Shown here piece by piece: positions 19,401 to 27,799 of a DNA stretch of 64,000 bases. Position 1 is the first letter of the stretch. Each line of letters begins with the position of its first letter. The notes below the pieces were generated by a model. It was not told the origin of the DNA. It searched no databases and saw nothing but the letters and a program-made list of their open reading frames with translations. The stretch is from DATJFQ01 sp035492775 (lineage in GTDB: Bacteria > Acidobacteriota > Vicinamibacteria > Vicinamibacterales > 2-12-FULL-66-21): the NCBI GenBank assembly GCA_035492775.1, contig DATJIW010000103.1, positions 37,675 to 101,674 of the forward strand. The letters are read 5' to 3'. The position numbers and the translations under genes are program-made.

Positions 19401-19537
19401 GTGATCGTCGGGTAGTCGACCGTCGGCAGGTCGCTCACCGGCAGCAGCCGGTAGCCCATGATCCCGAAAATCAGAATCGTGAGGACGAGGAGCGTCGTCG
19501 CAACGGGCCGTTTGATGAATGGTTCAGCGAAGTTCAT
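16448..19537 (-). CDS. RND multidrug efflux permease (AcrB/MdtBC-like)
   Basis: A 1029-residue inner-membrane proton/drug antiporter of the HAE1 family. The duplicated 12-helix plan is clear: the first helix lies at about residues 12-29 and large periplasmic loops follow helices 1 and 7. The proton relay is intact, with the Asp-Asp pair in GFVVDDAIVMLEN (helix 4) and the Lys in GIVKKNGIMMIDFA (helix 10). The N-terminal FIKRPVATTLL is typical of the MdtB/MdtC branch. The start overlaps the stop of the upstream adaptor gene by ATGA. No outer-membrane channel gene follows; the next gene downstream is a dipeptidase, so a TolC-type channel must be encoded elsewhere. Confidence 0.95.
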   Translation of the reverse strand: MNFAEPFIKRPVATTLLVLTILIFGIMGYRLLPVSDLPTVDYPTITVNANLPGANPDTMANSVATPLEKQFSTISGVTSISSRNSQGNTSITLQFDLSRNIDAAAQDVQSMIARSSRSLPVGMPSPPSYNKSDPSATPILFLTLNSKTLPLIQITQYAEDVLVQRLSMVSGVAQVNVYGEQRFAVRVDLDPVQLAARQIGVDQVANAINSANSNRPTGTLYGPERNFVVMARGQLMDAEGYRPVIIAYRNGNPVRLEDVATVYDGVENPRNGSWFNGVPTVYLAIQRQPGTNTVEVVDAIKDVLPQLQSQLPASLQLGIRSDRSVPIRDSVHDVKFTLLLTVFLVILVIFLFLRNISATIIPSLALPFSIVGTFAVMWSLDYSLDNLSLMALTLSVGFVVDDAIVMLENIVRHLEMGKPRMQAALDGSKEISFTILSMTISLAAVFIPILFMGGIVGRLMHEFAVTIAAAILVSGLVSLTLTPMLCSRFLKPLHSARHGRLYNVIERMFDSWLRFYSFTLRGTLRFRGTTMIISALMLMGTIYLFGAVPKGFIPSVDTGQLSGQVEAIQGIGYNAMASHMQDIMAILKTDPDVLAYTADSGGGRLNIDLKPRDQRSLTADQIIDELRPRLSRVPGVRVYLSNPPAIRIGGIMSRSQYQFTLQDPDTDELYRVAPAFEQALHSVDGLEDVNSDLQIKTPQLDVNLDREQISALGLTVDQVQNALNSAYGQRQVSQIYAPNDEYQVIMQVQDQYQRDPAALSMLSVTTPDGKLVPLSAVVTTRQTVGPQSINHAGQLPAVTISFNLRQGVALGDAVARVNQIARETLPGTVSGTFQGTAQAFQDSMRGLGWILALAIFVIYVVLGILYESFIHPLTILSGLPSAGFGALLTLLLFRQDLDIYAFVGIIMLVGIVKKNGIMMIDFAIERRRDEGVSAQDAIYEACLVRFRPIMMTTMAALTGTLPIALGLGAGAEARRPLGLAVVGGLLVSQTLTLYVTPVFYVYMDKIQERLTHRRTAKRPALAGVGAEAK

Positions 19538-20856
19538 TTCTCACCGTTCCCCGTGGTCGCCGTCGGGGTTCCGGCGCGGCTGCCGCGGCCGCGCGCTCCG
19601 GCTTCCGCCCGCACGATCCGTGCCCCCGGTGTCAGCCGAAGCTGGCCGTCGGTGACGACCTCTTCACCGGCCGACAGGCCCCCGGCAATCACCATCTGCT
19701 CCCCTTGCTGACGCTCGACGGTGACGTTTCGCATCTCGACGGTGCTGTCCGGCTTCACGACGTAAACGAACTGACCCGTTTGCGAGGCTTGAACGGCAAT
19801 AGCGGGAACCACGATCGCGTTGGGATCCGTCGCCAGATTCAAGGTCACCTGAACGAAGAGGCCTGGCCAGAGCCTGTGATCGGGATTGGGGAACGTCCCC
19901 TTCAATTTTATGGTGCCCGTGGACGGATCGACAGTGTTGTCGATGAAAGTCACGGTACCGGTCGCCTGAGGGACCGGCTCAGCGCTCCCGGGTTCCTTCG
20001 ATATGTTCGGGGCCGTCGCCTGCGGCGTGGTCGACGGCGGGGGCGGCTGCGCGCCTGGCGGCACAGAGGCCTGCCCCTTTGCGATCACCTGCAGCGGCCG
20101 CTGAGCCTGATACCGCCGGATGTCTGACAGATATCGCCCCGGTACCGCGAACGTCACGTAAATCGGCGAGAGCTGATTGATGACCACGAGGGCTGTCGTA
20201 TCGTTCGCGCGGATGAGATCGCCGACGTGCGCTGAAATTGACCCCGTGCGGCCCGAAATCGGCGCGGTGATACGGGTGTAGGACACGTTCAGGCGGGCCG
20301 TCTCGACGGCCGCCTGATCCGCCTGCAAGGTCGCCTGCGCCGATTGCGAACTGGCCTGCTGCGTTTCGTACTGGTCGCGCGGAATGAGCCCGCGCTTGTA
20401 GAGATCCTCGTAACGGGCATTCTGCGCGGCGGCGTTGTTGGCAGTCGCCGTGTCGCGGGCGAGCACCGCCTGCGCCTGCTGGAGTGCGGCCTCGAAGGGC
20501 CTCGCGTCCAGCGTAATGAGCAGATCCCCTTTTCTGACTTCCTGCCCTTCCGCGAAATGCACCTGGCTCAGCTGTGCCGTCACCTGTGCACGAATCTGCA
20601 CGGTCGAGATGGCTTCTGCTGTCCCGACCGCGGGAATCGTGACCGGAACGGCCTTCTCCTCGACGCGTGTCGTGGTCACGGGAACCGCTCCGCCCCCATC
20701 GCCTCGGCGTCCGCCGCCGCGGCCGCCGCTGCCACTCGCACCGCCAGCTTCCCCACCGTTCACCGCGGCATTCGGCTGCGACGAACCGCCGCAGGCAGAA
20801 ACTGGCAAGCTCAACAAAATCAATAAGATGACGTGGATTTTCGACTGGGTAGACAT
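19534..20856 (-). CDS. RND periplasmic adaptor lipoprotein (membrane fusion protein)
   Basis: A 440-residue adaptor bridging the RND permease and an outer-membrane channel. A lipoprotein signal ends in the lipobox LPVSAC (Cys about residue 21). A Gly/Arg-rich linker follows, then half-lipoyl domains (VTAQLSQVHFAEGQEVRKGD), an alpha-hairpin of about residues 135-205, and beta-barrel and membrane-proximal domains. An unusual Pro/Gln/Thr-rich insert of about 35 residues lies inside the beta-barrel region (around 260-295). The start at 20856 was picked because the lipoprotein signal begins there; the frame stays open to 21105 but that part is antisense to the divergent ADOP gene. First gene of the efflux operon. 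Confidence 0.92.
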   Translation of the reverse strand: MSTQSKIHVILLILLSLPVSACGGSSQPNAAVNGGEAGGASGSGGRGGGRRGDGGGAVPVTTTRVEEKAVPVTIPAVGTAEAISTVQIRAQVTAQLSQVHFAEGQEVRKGDLLITLDARPFEAALQQAQAVLARDTATANNAAAQNARYEDLYKRGLIPRDQYETQQASSQSAQATLQADQAAVETARLNVSYTRITAPISGRTGSISAHVGDLIRANDTTALVVINQLSPIYVTFAVPGRYLSDIRRYQAQRPLQVIAKGQASVPPGAQPPPPSTTPQATAPNISKEPGSAEPVPQATGTVTFIDNTVDPSTGTIKLKGTFPNPDHRLWPGLFVQVTLNLATDPNAIVVPAIAVQASQTGQFVYVVKPDSTVEMRNVTVERQQGEQMVIAGGLSAGEEVVTDGQLRLTPGARIVRAEAGARGRGSRAGTPTATTGNGEK

Positions 20857-20959
20857 GCGGAGAGACAGCGGGCTGTTCCTGTAAAGACGACGTTGTCCAC
20901 GCCGACGTTTACCAGGCAGTCGGAACTTCCTCTCGAGCAGGGCCGTCCTTCCGTGCCAT
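20857..20959. promoter_or_regulatory. Divergent promoter region, RND operon / ADOP3
   Basis: These 103 bases must hold promoters for both directions. Visible elements are an imperfect inverted repeat, GTAAAGACG (20881-20889) against GACGTTTAC (20904-20912), and GAACTTCCT (20923-20931), shared with the ADOP2 upstream region at nearly the same distance from the start codon. No perfect -10/-35 pair was found. Confidence 0.35.
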
Positions 20960-23440
20960 ATGTCCAGCTTTCTGCAGGATCTCCGCTTCGGCGTTCGCAC
21001 GCTCCGAAAAACGCCCGGCTTCACGGCGGTCGCCGTGGCCGTGCTGGCACTCGGCATCGGCGCCAACAGCGCGATGTTCACGATCGTCAACGCGCTGCTC
21101 TTCAAACCGCTCGCCGGCCGCGCCGACGAGCTGGTCGGCGTTTACAGCCACGATCGCACGAAGCCGGACTCCTATCGCGCATTTTCGTACCCGGAGTACC
21201 TCGACATCCGCGACGGCAGCAACGTGTTCGACGGACTCCTGGCGCACAACTTCGCGATGGTCGGTGTACCCGAAGGCGACGCCACGCGCCAGACCTTCGC
21301 CGATGTGGTCTCGTCCAATTTCTTCGACGCGGTCGGCGTCCACCTCGCGGCCGGTCGAACGTTCACCCGCGAAGAGGAGCGCCCGGGCGCGCACATTCCC
21401 GTCGCGATCGTCGCCTACGACCACGCATCGCTCCTCGGCCAGACGACGAAGATCAACACGATCGACTTCACCGTCGTCGGCGTGGTCCCGCGAGGCTTCA
21501 CCGGCACGATGGCACTCGTCTCGCCCGAGGTCTGGCTGCCGCTGGGCATGCACGACGTGGTGGTCAACGACGTCTTCAAGCGGAAGGCGACAGGTCTCGA
21601 CGATCGAACGAATCATTCGCTGGTCCTGGCCGGACGATTGAGAGATGAGGTGTCGGCGCAATCGGCAACGGCGAGGCTCGACGCGCTCTCGCATCAGCTC
21701 GAAGCGGCATATCCGGCCGAGAACCGCAACCAGCTCCTGACGATCAGTCCGCTGCCCCGGTCGAGCACCAGCACATCGCCTCAAACGGATTCGGGGATCG
21801 ACGTCGCGGGGGCTCTGCTCATGGCGCTTGCGACGGTCGTACTCCTCATCGCCTGCCTGAACATCGCGAACATGCTGCTCGCGCGCGGAGTCGCCCGGCG
21901 CAAGGAGATCGCCATTCGCCTCGCAGTCGGAGGGGCGCGCCGGAGGCTGATCCGTCAATTGCTGACGGAAGGGCTTCTGCTCGCCGGAGCGGGAGCCGCC
22001 GGCGGCCTGGTGCTCGCATTCTGGACGACGCGCGCGCTGGTGCAGTCCCTGCAGAATGTGATGCCAATCTCGGTGCAGTTCGATCCGAAGCCCGATGCAG
22101 TGGTCACCGCGGTGACGACGGCCTTTGCGTTCGGGGCAACGCTGCTGTTTGGCCTCGGGCCTGCGCTGAAGCTTTCCCGCACCGATGTCGTGACCGACCT
22201 GAAGGAAGCAGGAAACGACGGCGGCGTACTGGGAAAACGGTTTTCGGCCCGCAACGTGATGGTCGTCGGACAGATCGCGCTATCGCTGATGCTGCTCGCA
22301 TCAGGCGGCCTGTTCGCTCGCGGCGCGTTGAAGGCCGCAGCCGCGAATCCCGGCTTCAGCTACTCCCAGGAACTGCTCGTCACGATCGATCCGAGCCTGG
22401 TGCAGTACACGGAACCGCGCGGGCGCGAATCCCATCGCTCGGCGCTCGCCCGCATTCGCGCGCTGCCGGGGATCGCGTCGGCAAGCCTGGCCTCGAGCGT
22501 CCCGTTCGGCGATTTTCATGAAGGCCGTCCGGTGGAGCGGCTCGGGGGCGGCGCCGAACGTCCCGTCGAGGCCGTCTTGCGCATCGTGGGATCTGAGTAT
22601 TTCCGGACGCTGAACCTGCCGATGCTTCGCGGACGCGAATTCACGGCCGATGAGGAAGAATCGCCGCAGGCGCCGCGCGTCGTGGTCATCGACGAGCGTC
22701 TCGCGCGACGGCTGTTCGGTGACGAGGATCCGCTGGGCCAGTCGATCCGGTTCCAGGACGGCGAGGAGCTTCAAGCGCAGTTCGACACCCAGCCGATGCA
22801 GGTCGTCGGGATCGCGCCGCCGATTCGCGACGAACTCTTCGATCGCGAAGCCGGACCCGCGATCTATTTACCGTCTGGCCGCGCGTACCGCGCCATGACG
22901 AACATCCACGTCCGCCTGGCGCAGCCGGGAACGGACGCAACGGCGCTCGCATCGATCCGCCAGGCATTGCGGTCGCTCGATCCGCGGCTTCCCGTCATCA
23001 GCGCAACGACGATGGCGGCCTTCCACGATCGCAGCATCGAACTGTGGGCGGTGCGCGCCGGCGGACGGCTGTTCCTTCTTTTCGGAGTACTGGCGCTCGC
23101 GCTGGCCGTGGTCGGCCTCTACGGCGTGAAGTCGTACGTGGTGTCTCAGCGCACGCGGGAAATCGGCGTGCGGATGGCGCTCGGCGCCGATCGCACCGAT
23201 GTGCTCCGCATGATGCTGAAAGAAGGCGCCGTGCTCGCAGGCGTCGGCATCGCGATCGGCCTGCCGCTGGCGGCGGGCCTCGGCAGGTTGCTGAGCTCGA
23301 TGCTGTACGACGTCAAGCCGCTCGATCCGATCGTCTTTGCGTCCGCGCCGGCGCTGCTCGCCCTGGCCGCATTGCTGGCGACGTGGATACCTGCACGACG
23401 AGCCACGAAGGTGTCTCCCCTCAGCGCCCTGCGATCGTGA
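20960..23440 (+). CDS. ADOP-type FtsX/MacB-like ABC permease
   Basis: An 826-residue duplicated permease beginning directly at the MacB-like N-terminus (LRFGVRTLRKTPGFTAVAVAVLALGIGANSAMF), without the PadR-linked prefix. The first FtsX block contains RRKEIAIRLAVGGARRRL and the second RTREIGVRMALGADRTDV. It is divergent from the RND efflux operon over 103 nt and ends 6 nt before the convergent S9 peptidase stop. No ATPase partner is present. The proximity to an efflux pump may be coincidental. Substrate unknown. Confidence 0.92.
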   Translation: MSSFLQDLRFGVRTLRKTPGFTAVAVAVLALGIGANSAMFTIVNALLFKPLAGRADELVGVYSHDRTKPDSYRAFSYPEYLDIRDGSNVFDGLLAHNFAMVGVPEGDATRQTFADVVSSNFFDAVGVHLAAGRTFTREEERPGAHIPVAIVAYDHASLLGQTTKINTIDFTVVGVVPRGFTGTMALVSPEVWLPLGMHDVVVNDVFKRKATGLDDRTNHSLVLAGRLRDEVSAQSATARLDALSHQLEAAYPAENRNQLLTISPLPRSSTSTSPQTDSGIDVAGALLMALATVVLLIACLNIANMLLARGVARRKEIAIRLAVGGARRRLIRQLLTEGLLLAGAGAAGGLVLAFWTTRALVQSLQNVMPISVQFDPKPDAVVTAVTTAFAFGATLLFGLGPALKLSRTDVVTDLKEAGNDGGVLGKRFSARNVMVVGQIALSLMLLASGGLFARGALKAAAANPGFSYSQELLVTIDPSLVQYTEPRGRESHRSALARIRALPGIASASLASSVPFGDFHEGRPVERLGGGAERPVEAVLRIVGSEYFRTLNLPMLRGREFTADEEESPQAPRVVVIDERLARRLFGDEDPLGQSIRFQDGEELQAQFDTQPMQVVGIAPPIRDELFDREAGPAIYLPSGRAYRAMTNIHVRLAQPGTDATALASIRQALRSLDPRLPVISATTMAAFHDRSIELWAVRAGGRLFLLFGVLALALAVVGLYGVKSYVVSQRTREIGVRMALGADRTDVLRMMLKEGAVLAGVGIAIGLPLAAGLGRLLSSMLYDVKPLDPIVFASAPALLALAALLATWIPARRATKVSPLSALRS

Positions 23441-23446
23441 GCGAAA

Positions 23447-26290
23447 TCAGCGGCCGCCGCTCTTCTGGCCCTGCGACGCTTTCGCGGGCTCGTAGAGCGG
23501 CGTGACATCGCGCTTTCCGCGCTCCAGGTAGGGCACCCCTTTGTCCATCCACCGCGGCTTCGGCGCACCCTTCAGGTAGTAGTCGAAGAACTCGTCCAGG
23601 TGGACGGTCCAGTACTTCTGATTGTCGCGGTCGTGAAGGCTGTGCTTCTCGCCATTGAACGAGAACATGTACGCCTCCTTCCCGAGGCGGCGCATCGCAC
23701 TGAAGAACTCGATGCCCTGATACCACGGCACCGCGTCGTCTTCGTCGTTGTGGATCGTCAGGTAAGGCGTATGGACTTTCTCCACCCAGAAGATTGGTGA
23801 GTTCTCGATGTACTGCAGCGGGTCAACCCATGGCGGACCGCCGATGCGCGATTGCGTTTTCTCGTATTGAAACGCGCGCGACATGCCTGTGCCCCACCGG
23901 ACGCCGCCGTACGCGCTGATCATGTTCGCGACGGAGGCACCGGCTTCAACGGCGCGGAACATGTCCGTCCTGGTGATTAGATAGGTGATTTGATATCCGC
24001 CCCAGCTGTGTCCCTGGATGCCGATCCGCGTCGGATCGATGAAGCCTTTCGCGACAATCGACTGCACGGCCGGAATGACGCACTTAAACGCGCTCTCGCC
24101 TGGATAACCGGTGTCGTAGACGATGTCGGGTTCGAGGACCACGTAGCCGTTGCTCACGTAGCGCGTGATGTTGATGCTCGTACCCGGTGCCGGTGCGTGA
24201 TACGTGTGCAGGCCACTCGTGAGCTCCTCGTAGATGTAGACCATCAGCGGGTAGTGCTTCGAGGGATCGAAGTTGTCCGGCTTGAAGAGAATCCCTCGGA
24301 GCGGCTTGCCATCGGCGTTGACGTAATCGATCAGCTCCGCCTTGCCCCACGTGTATTGCGACTGCTGCGGATTCGCGTCGGTCACCTTCTTCATGTTCGC
24401 GAAGCTGCCATCGCTCACCCACAGGTCGGGGAATTCCTCGAAGCGCGAGAGGCTGTAAACGAGCACGTCGGCGTTCTTCGCCCTGATCGGGCGGCCGAAC
24501 TGCTTGTCGAGCATCACGATCTTTTCGGGCAGCGACGAGCCGCCCAGCGTCGTGCGATAGAAGCCGCTCGCTTTCGTGCGATCGTCGGTCGTATCGAGCA
24601 GCAGAGCCCGGTTCGACGGGACCGTCCGCTCTTCCGGATCGAGCCGTTCGTACCGAAACACCAGGTGCGCCTGGCGTCCGGCGCCCTGCGTGATCATGTG
24701 CGCGCCGCTGCCGTCCGGCCTGACCTCCCAGATGTCGTAGCGGTCGTAAAGCAGGACCGACTTGTCCCCTTCAGTCCACCCGGCCACGCCATAGGGCGCA
24801 GACGGGTTCGGCCTGTCCCACGTTTCGTCTTCGAAGCTCACTTTGAGTCCGCGGGTCAGCGGCACTGCCGTCGTCGAGCCGACTTTCTGCGCGAACCATG
24901 CGTGCGTGTCGTCGGCGTACCAGAGGACGTAATTGCCGCCGGGGGACAGCGTCGGCGCGAAATGCTGCTGCGTGAGCACGCGGGTCTTTGCGCCGGTGTT
25001 CAGGTCAACGACATACGCGTCGTTGTAGTCGCCGTCCCAGGAAATGAGCTGCTGATACGGTACGTCGGATTCACCGAGGGCGACCGGCGATCCGTCGGTG
25101 ACGTGCACGTCGGGCATGTCCGTCGTCGCGAGCTGGAAGAACTTTCGATCCTTCAGCCGGACTTCCGCCTGATAGCTGCGCTTCTTCTCCTCATCCGCCC
25201 GTGCGCGCTGCATCGGCTGCAGGAGCGGATCCTTGTAATTCCAGAGATCGACTTTAATCGGTTCGGCCGCATCGTCCGGCTCCGGTGCAGGAACCGGCGC
25301 GGTCCCGAAGAACAGTCTGGCGCCGTTCTTCGAAAACGAGACCTTCCCGTTCTCGCTGACGCTCATGCCATCGGCAACGCCGGCGGTTTTGGTCGTCACG
25401 AGCACGGCGGCTTCGCTGTCGGACGGCGTCCAGTAGTACAGCTCGTACGGGCTCCTCCCGTTCCTGTAGTCGTCGCGATCGCTGACGAACGCGAGCTGCT
25501 TGCCCGCGTCGTCGAACGCGAAGTTGCCGTAGTGACCGACGCCTCGCGCGACCGCCTTCGTCGAGCCCTCGGCGGTGCGCACGAACGCGCCGTCCGCGTC
25601 ACCGCCCTTCGACGAGGTCCCATACGCGAGTAGCGACCCGTCCCTGGACCACACATACTCGACCACGTCGGCAATGGTGGTGGACGTGCCGGCCTGAAGG
25701 TCGCGCACGATCAAATCGGATCCGGGATCCTTCTTCTTCTCCTTCTTCTTCTTCGACGCGTCATTGACCTCCTCGCTGTCCGGTTCTTTCGCATCGTCCT
25801 TCTTTGCGGGGCTCTTCGCCGGCTCGAGGAGATACGCAACCGAGCGCGAGCCATCTTCGGCGACCTTGAAGCTCTTGATCCGATCCACCGTGAATACCTG
25901 GCCGTCGGCCAGCGACATCACGCCCATGCCGCTCTTCGGCTGGTCCTCGGGTTTCTTCTTCTCCTTCTTCGCCTTGTCGAGTTCGGCGCGTGTCGGCGAT
26001 ATGGCGAACACAACAAAGCGTCCATCGGCGGTGATCACCGGCGCGCGGCCGCGCGGGGATCGGTATTCCGCCCCGCTTTTCAGATTCTGCGCGACCAGTT
26101 CGCCGTCTGCCTCTTCGGGCACGAGCGCGTAGACGAGCCACGTTCCGTCGCGCGAGAGTTGCGTGTTCTGGATCGAACGCCAGCCATCGTATGCGTCATA
26201 AGGGAGCGGGCGCTTCTGCTGAGCCAGCGGTTGGGCGGCAGCGCTGACGGCGAACACGAGGGCGAAGATGAAGTGGCGGCTCTTGCGCAT
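23447..26290 (-). CDS. Secreted prolyl-oligopeptidase-family peptidase (S9)
   Basis: A 947-residue exported serine peptidase, probably an acylaminoacyl- or dipeptidyl-peptidase-like enzyme degrading oligopeptides. A signal peptide (about 1-21) is followed by a long beta-propeller region, then a C-terminal alpha/beta-hydrolase. The triad is visible: nucleophile Ser in GHSWGGY (about residue 760), Asp in NDEDDAVPW (about 848) and His in KHSLHD (about 883). Two Lys-rich inserts (KKEKKKPE and KKKKEKKKDP) lie in the propeller and are unusual for an exported protein. The start at 26290 was chosen at the signal peptide; the longer frame to 26326 has none. TATGAT ends exactly 6 nt before this ATG and there is no Shine-Dalgarno sequence, so it is a leaderless candidate. 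Confidence 0.92.
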   Translation of the reverse strand: MRKSRHFIFALVFAVSAAAQPLAQQKRPLPYDAYDGWRSIQNTQLSRDGTWLVYALVPEEADGELVAQNLKSGAEYRSPRGRAPVITADGRFVVFAISPTRAELDKAKKEKKKPEDQPKSGMGVMSLADGQVFTVDRIKSFKVAEDGSRSVAYLLEPAKSPAKKDDAKEPDSEEVNDASKKKKEKKKDPGSDLIVRDLQAGTSTTIADVVEYVWSRDGSLLAYGTSSKGGDADGAFVRTAEGSTKAVARGVGHYGNFAFDDAGKQLAFVSDRDDYRNGRSPYELYYWTPSDSEAAVLVTTKTAGVADGMSVSENGKVSFSKNGARLFFGTAPVPAPEPDDAAEPIKVDLWNYKDPLLQPMQRARADEEKKRSYQAEVRLKDRKFFQLATTDMPDVHVTDGSPVALGESDVPYQQLISWDGDYNDAYVVDLNTGAKTRVLTQQHFAPTLSPGGNYVLWYADDTHAWFAQKVGSTTAVPLTRGLKVSFEDETWDRPNPSAPYGVAGWTEGDKSVLLYDRYDIWEVRPDGSGAHMITQGAGRQAHLVFRYERLDPEERTVPSNRALLLDTTDDRTKASGFYRTTLGGSSLPEKIVMLDKQFGRPIRAKNADVLVYSLSRFEEFPDLWVSDGSFANMKKVTDANPQQSQYTWGKAELIDYVNADGKPLRGILFKPDNFDPSKHYPLMVYIYEELTSGLHTYHAPAPGTSINITRYVSNGYVVLEPDIVYDTGYPGESAFKCVIPAVQSIVAKGFIDPTRIGIQGHSWGGYQITYLITRTDMFRAVEAGASVANMISAYGGVRWGTGMSRAFQYEKTQSRIGGPPWVDPLQYIENSPIFWVEKVHTPYLTIHNDEDDAVPWYQGIEFFSAMRRLGKEAYMFSFNGEKHSLHDRDNQKYWTVHLDEFFDYYLKGAPKPRWMDKGVPYLERGKRDVTPLYEPAKASQGQKSGGR

Positions 26291-26296
26291 GCGCGA

Positions 26297-26326
26297 ATCA
26301 TAGTTGGACGAAGATCCACCACACAA
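26297..26326 (-). promoter_or_regulatory. Promoter of the S9 peptidase, leaderless candidate
   Basis: On the minus strand TATGAT (26302-26297) ends 6 nt before the ATG. TTGTGT (26326-26321) lies 18 nt upstream as a possible weak -35. Transcription would begin at the A of the start codon. Confidence 0.45.
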
Positions 26327-26404
26327 CTGTGCAACTCACGATTGCTCGAAGGGGCGGCGTTCAGGACGAGCGCCTTGCGTGGCTGGTTGCCGCACGTCGC
26401 GCCG

Positions 26405-27799
26405 TCATCTCCCTCTGAACGTCTCCGCACTCCCCTGCGACGTGAATTTGTACTGATGCGTGGCGACTCGAGCGTCCACGTCGTAGCGCGCTCTCATCTG
26501 CAGGAATTGCAGGCCATCGCCAACTCCGCCCCGCCGCATGGGCGTCACCGTTGTCTGATCGATATCCAATATCAGCGTCGCCTGGAGCGATTCACCGCTT
26601 GCGCGAACGATGATGCCCGACGGGCGATCCGATCCCACGGTGTTCGTCTCCTCGATGGACGCGTCCGTCGAAAACGCGAGCGGTCCCGAAGGGCCAAGAA
26701 CGGCCAGGAAGCCCGGGACGTGGGCGGGGTCGGCGGCATCGGCGGGCGGACGCACTCGCCCATACACGAAAGACACGCCGTCGTGCTGGACCTGCCCCCA
26801 TTGCCACGAGACCCCCTCCCAGAATCCCCAGTTGTGGTCGTGATACGCCGTGCCGCCGCCGAGCGCGACGTCTGCGGACCCGACACGCAGCGTGCCATCG
26901 ATCGTTCCCGACGTGACAGGAACGGTGTAGCCGGAAATCCAGCCGCCCGCGCCTTCGAGTTCGAACGGCGGAACGGCCCGATCCGGATTCGCGTGGACGA
27001 TGATGTCGCCGACGACGCGCGCGCGGGTGGACTCGGAGGGCAAATCGAGATGGATCCGGTAGTCGGTGCCGACGAGACGCACGTCGCTCGATCCGACCCT
27101 CAGATCCGGCGCGTCCTCGACGAGCGCGCCGGCATCGATCTCCGAGTGATCGGAAAACGACGACATGACACCTTCCCGTTCGAACTGGAGGCGCGCCACG
27201 AGCGTCCGGCGGCCCTGCGCGTTCACGGGCCCCGCCAGGAACGTGAGGTAGAACCGTCCGTCCTGGGCGATGCCGTTGAAGTAGAGCCACTCCGCCCACG
27301 AGTGCGCCCGCGCAGGAACGTCGGGCACCGCATGAAAGCGATCGATGCTGCGCAGAATGGACGAGGGATCCGCTTCGAGCCATCGCCGATCGGCGGTCGT
27401 ATCGGTCCAGTGAGCGACCGCGGACGTCTCGGGATCGCCGAACGCGCGATCGGCAGACGGGATGCCGCCTCGCAGCGCGACCGGGATGCTCCGGCCGTCA
27501 TGACGCAGGTAGACCGTATCGCGCGACGACGGCGCCATCGCTCGAACGGCGTTTCCAAACGGCCCTCCCGGACGGAGTTCGTACAGAACGAACGCCGGGT
27601 TCGCGATGCGACCAGTAGCCGAACCGACGCGTACGTCGCCGCCGCCGACCAGGGCCGGCGCGCGCGCCTGTTCGAGAATCACGTCACCCACCCCCAGCAG
27701 CACCGCCATGACGCCGACGCCGAGGCCGAATCCGACGGCAAGGACCGCACTTCGGACCGGTCGCGCAATGAGCGATCGCCAGGCAAGCGTGAGAATCAC
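26405..27799 (-). CDS. AttH/CrtC-like lipocalin protein with an FtsX-like N-terminal helix
   Basis: A 464-residue protein. Residues 1-60 read like the start of an FtsX permease: basic WRSLIARPVRSAV, one hydrophobic helix (about 16-40), then a MacB-like strand (GGGDVRVGSATG). From about residue 100 it is an AttH/hydroxyneurosporene-synthase-type double lipocalin, recognised by the YHDHNWGFWEG signature and the AEWLYFN segment near the start of that domain. AttH proteins are the exported partners of AttEFG ABC transporters and bind a hydrophobic ligand of unknown identity. Here the AttH domain is tethered by the permease-like helix instead of a cleaved signal. The ATG overlaps the stop of the ATPase gene. 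Last gene of a four-gene operon. Confidence 0.82.
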   Translation of the reverse strand: MILTLAWRSLIARPVRSAVLAVGFGLGVGVMAVLLGVGDVILEQARAPALVGGGDVRVGSATGRIANPAFVLYELRPGGPFGNAVRAMAPSSRDTVYLRHDGRSIPVALRGGIPSADRAFGDPETSAVAHWTDTTADRRWLEADPSSILRSIDRFHAVPDVPARAHSWAEWLYFNGIAQDGRFYLTFLAGPVNAQGRRTLVARLQFEREGVMSSFSDHSEIDAGALVEDAPDLRVGSSDVRLVGTDYRIHLDLPSESTRARVVGDIIVHANPDRAVPPFELEGAGGWISGYTVPVTSGTIDGTLRVGSADVALGGGTAYHDHNWGFWEGVSWQWGQVQHDGVSFVYGRVRPPADAADPAHVPGFLAVLGPSGPLAFSTDASIEETNTVGSDRPSGIIVRASGESLQATLILDIDQTTVTPMRRGGVGDGLQFLQMRARYDVDARVATHQYKFTSQGSAETFRGR

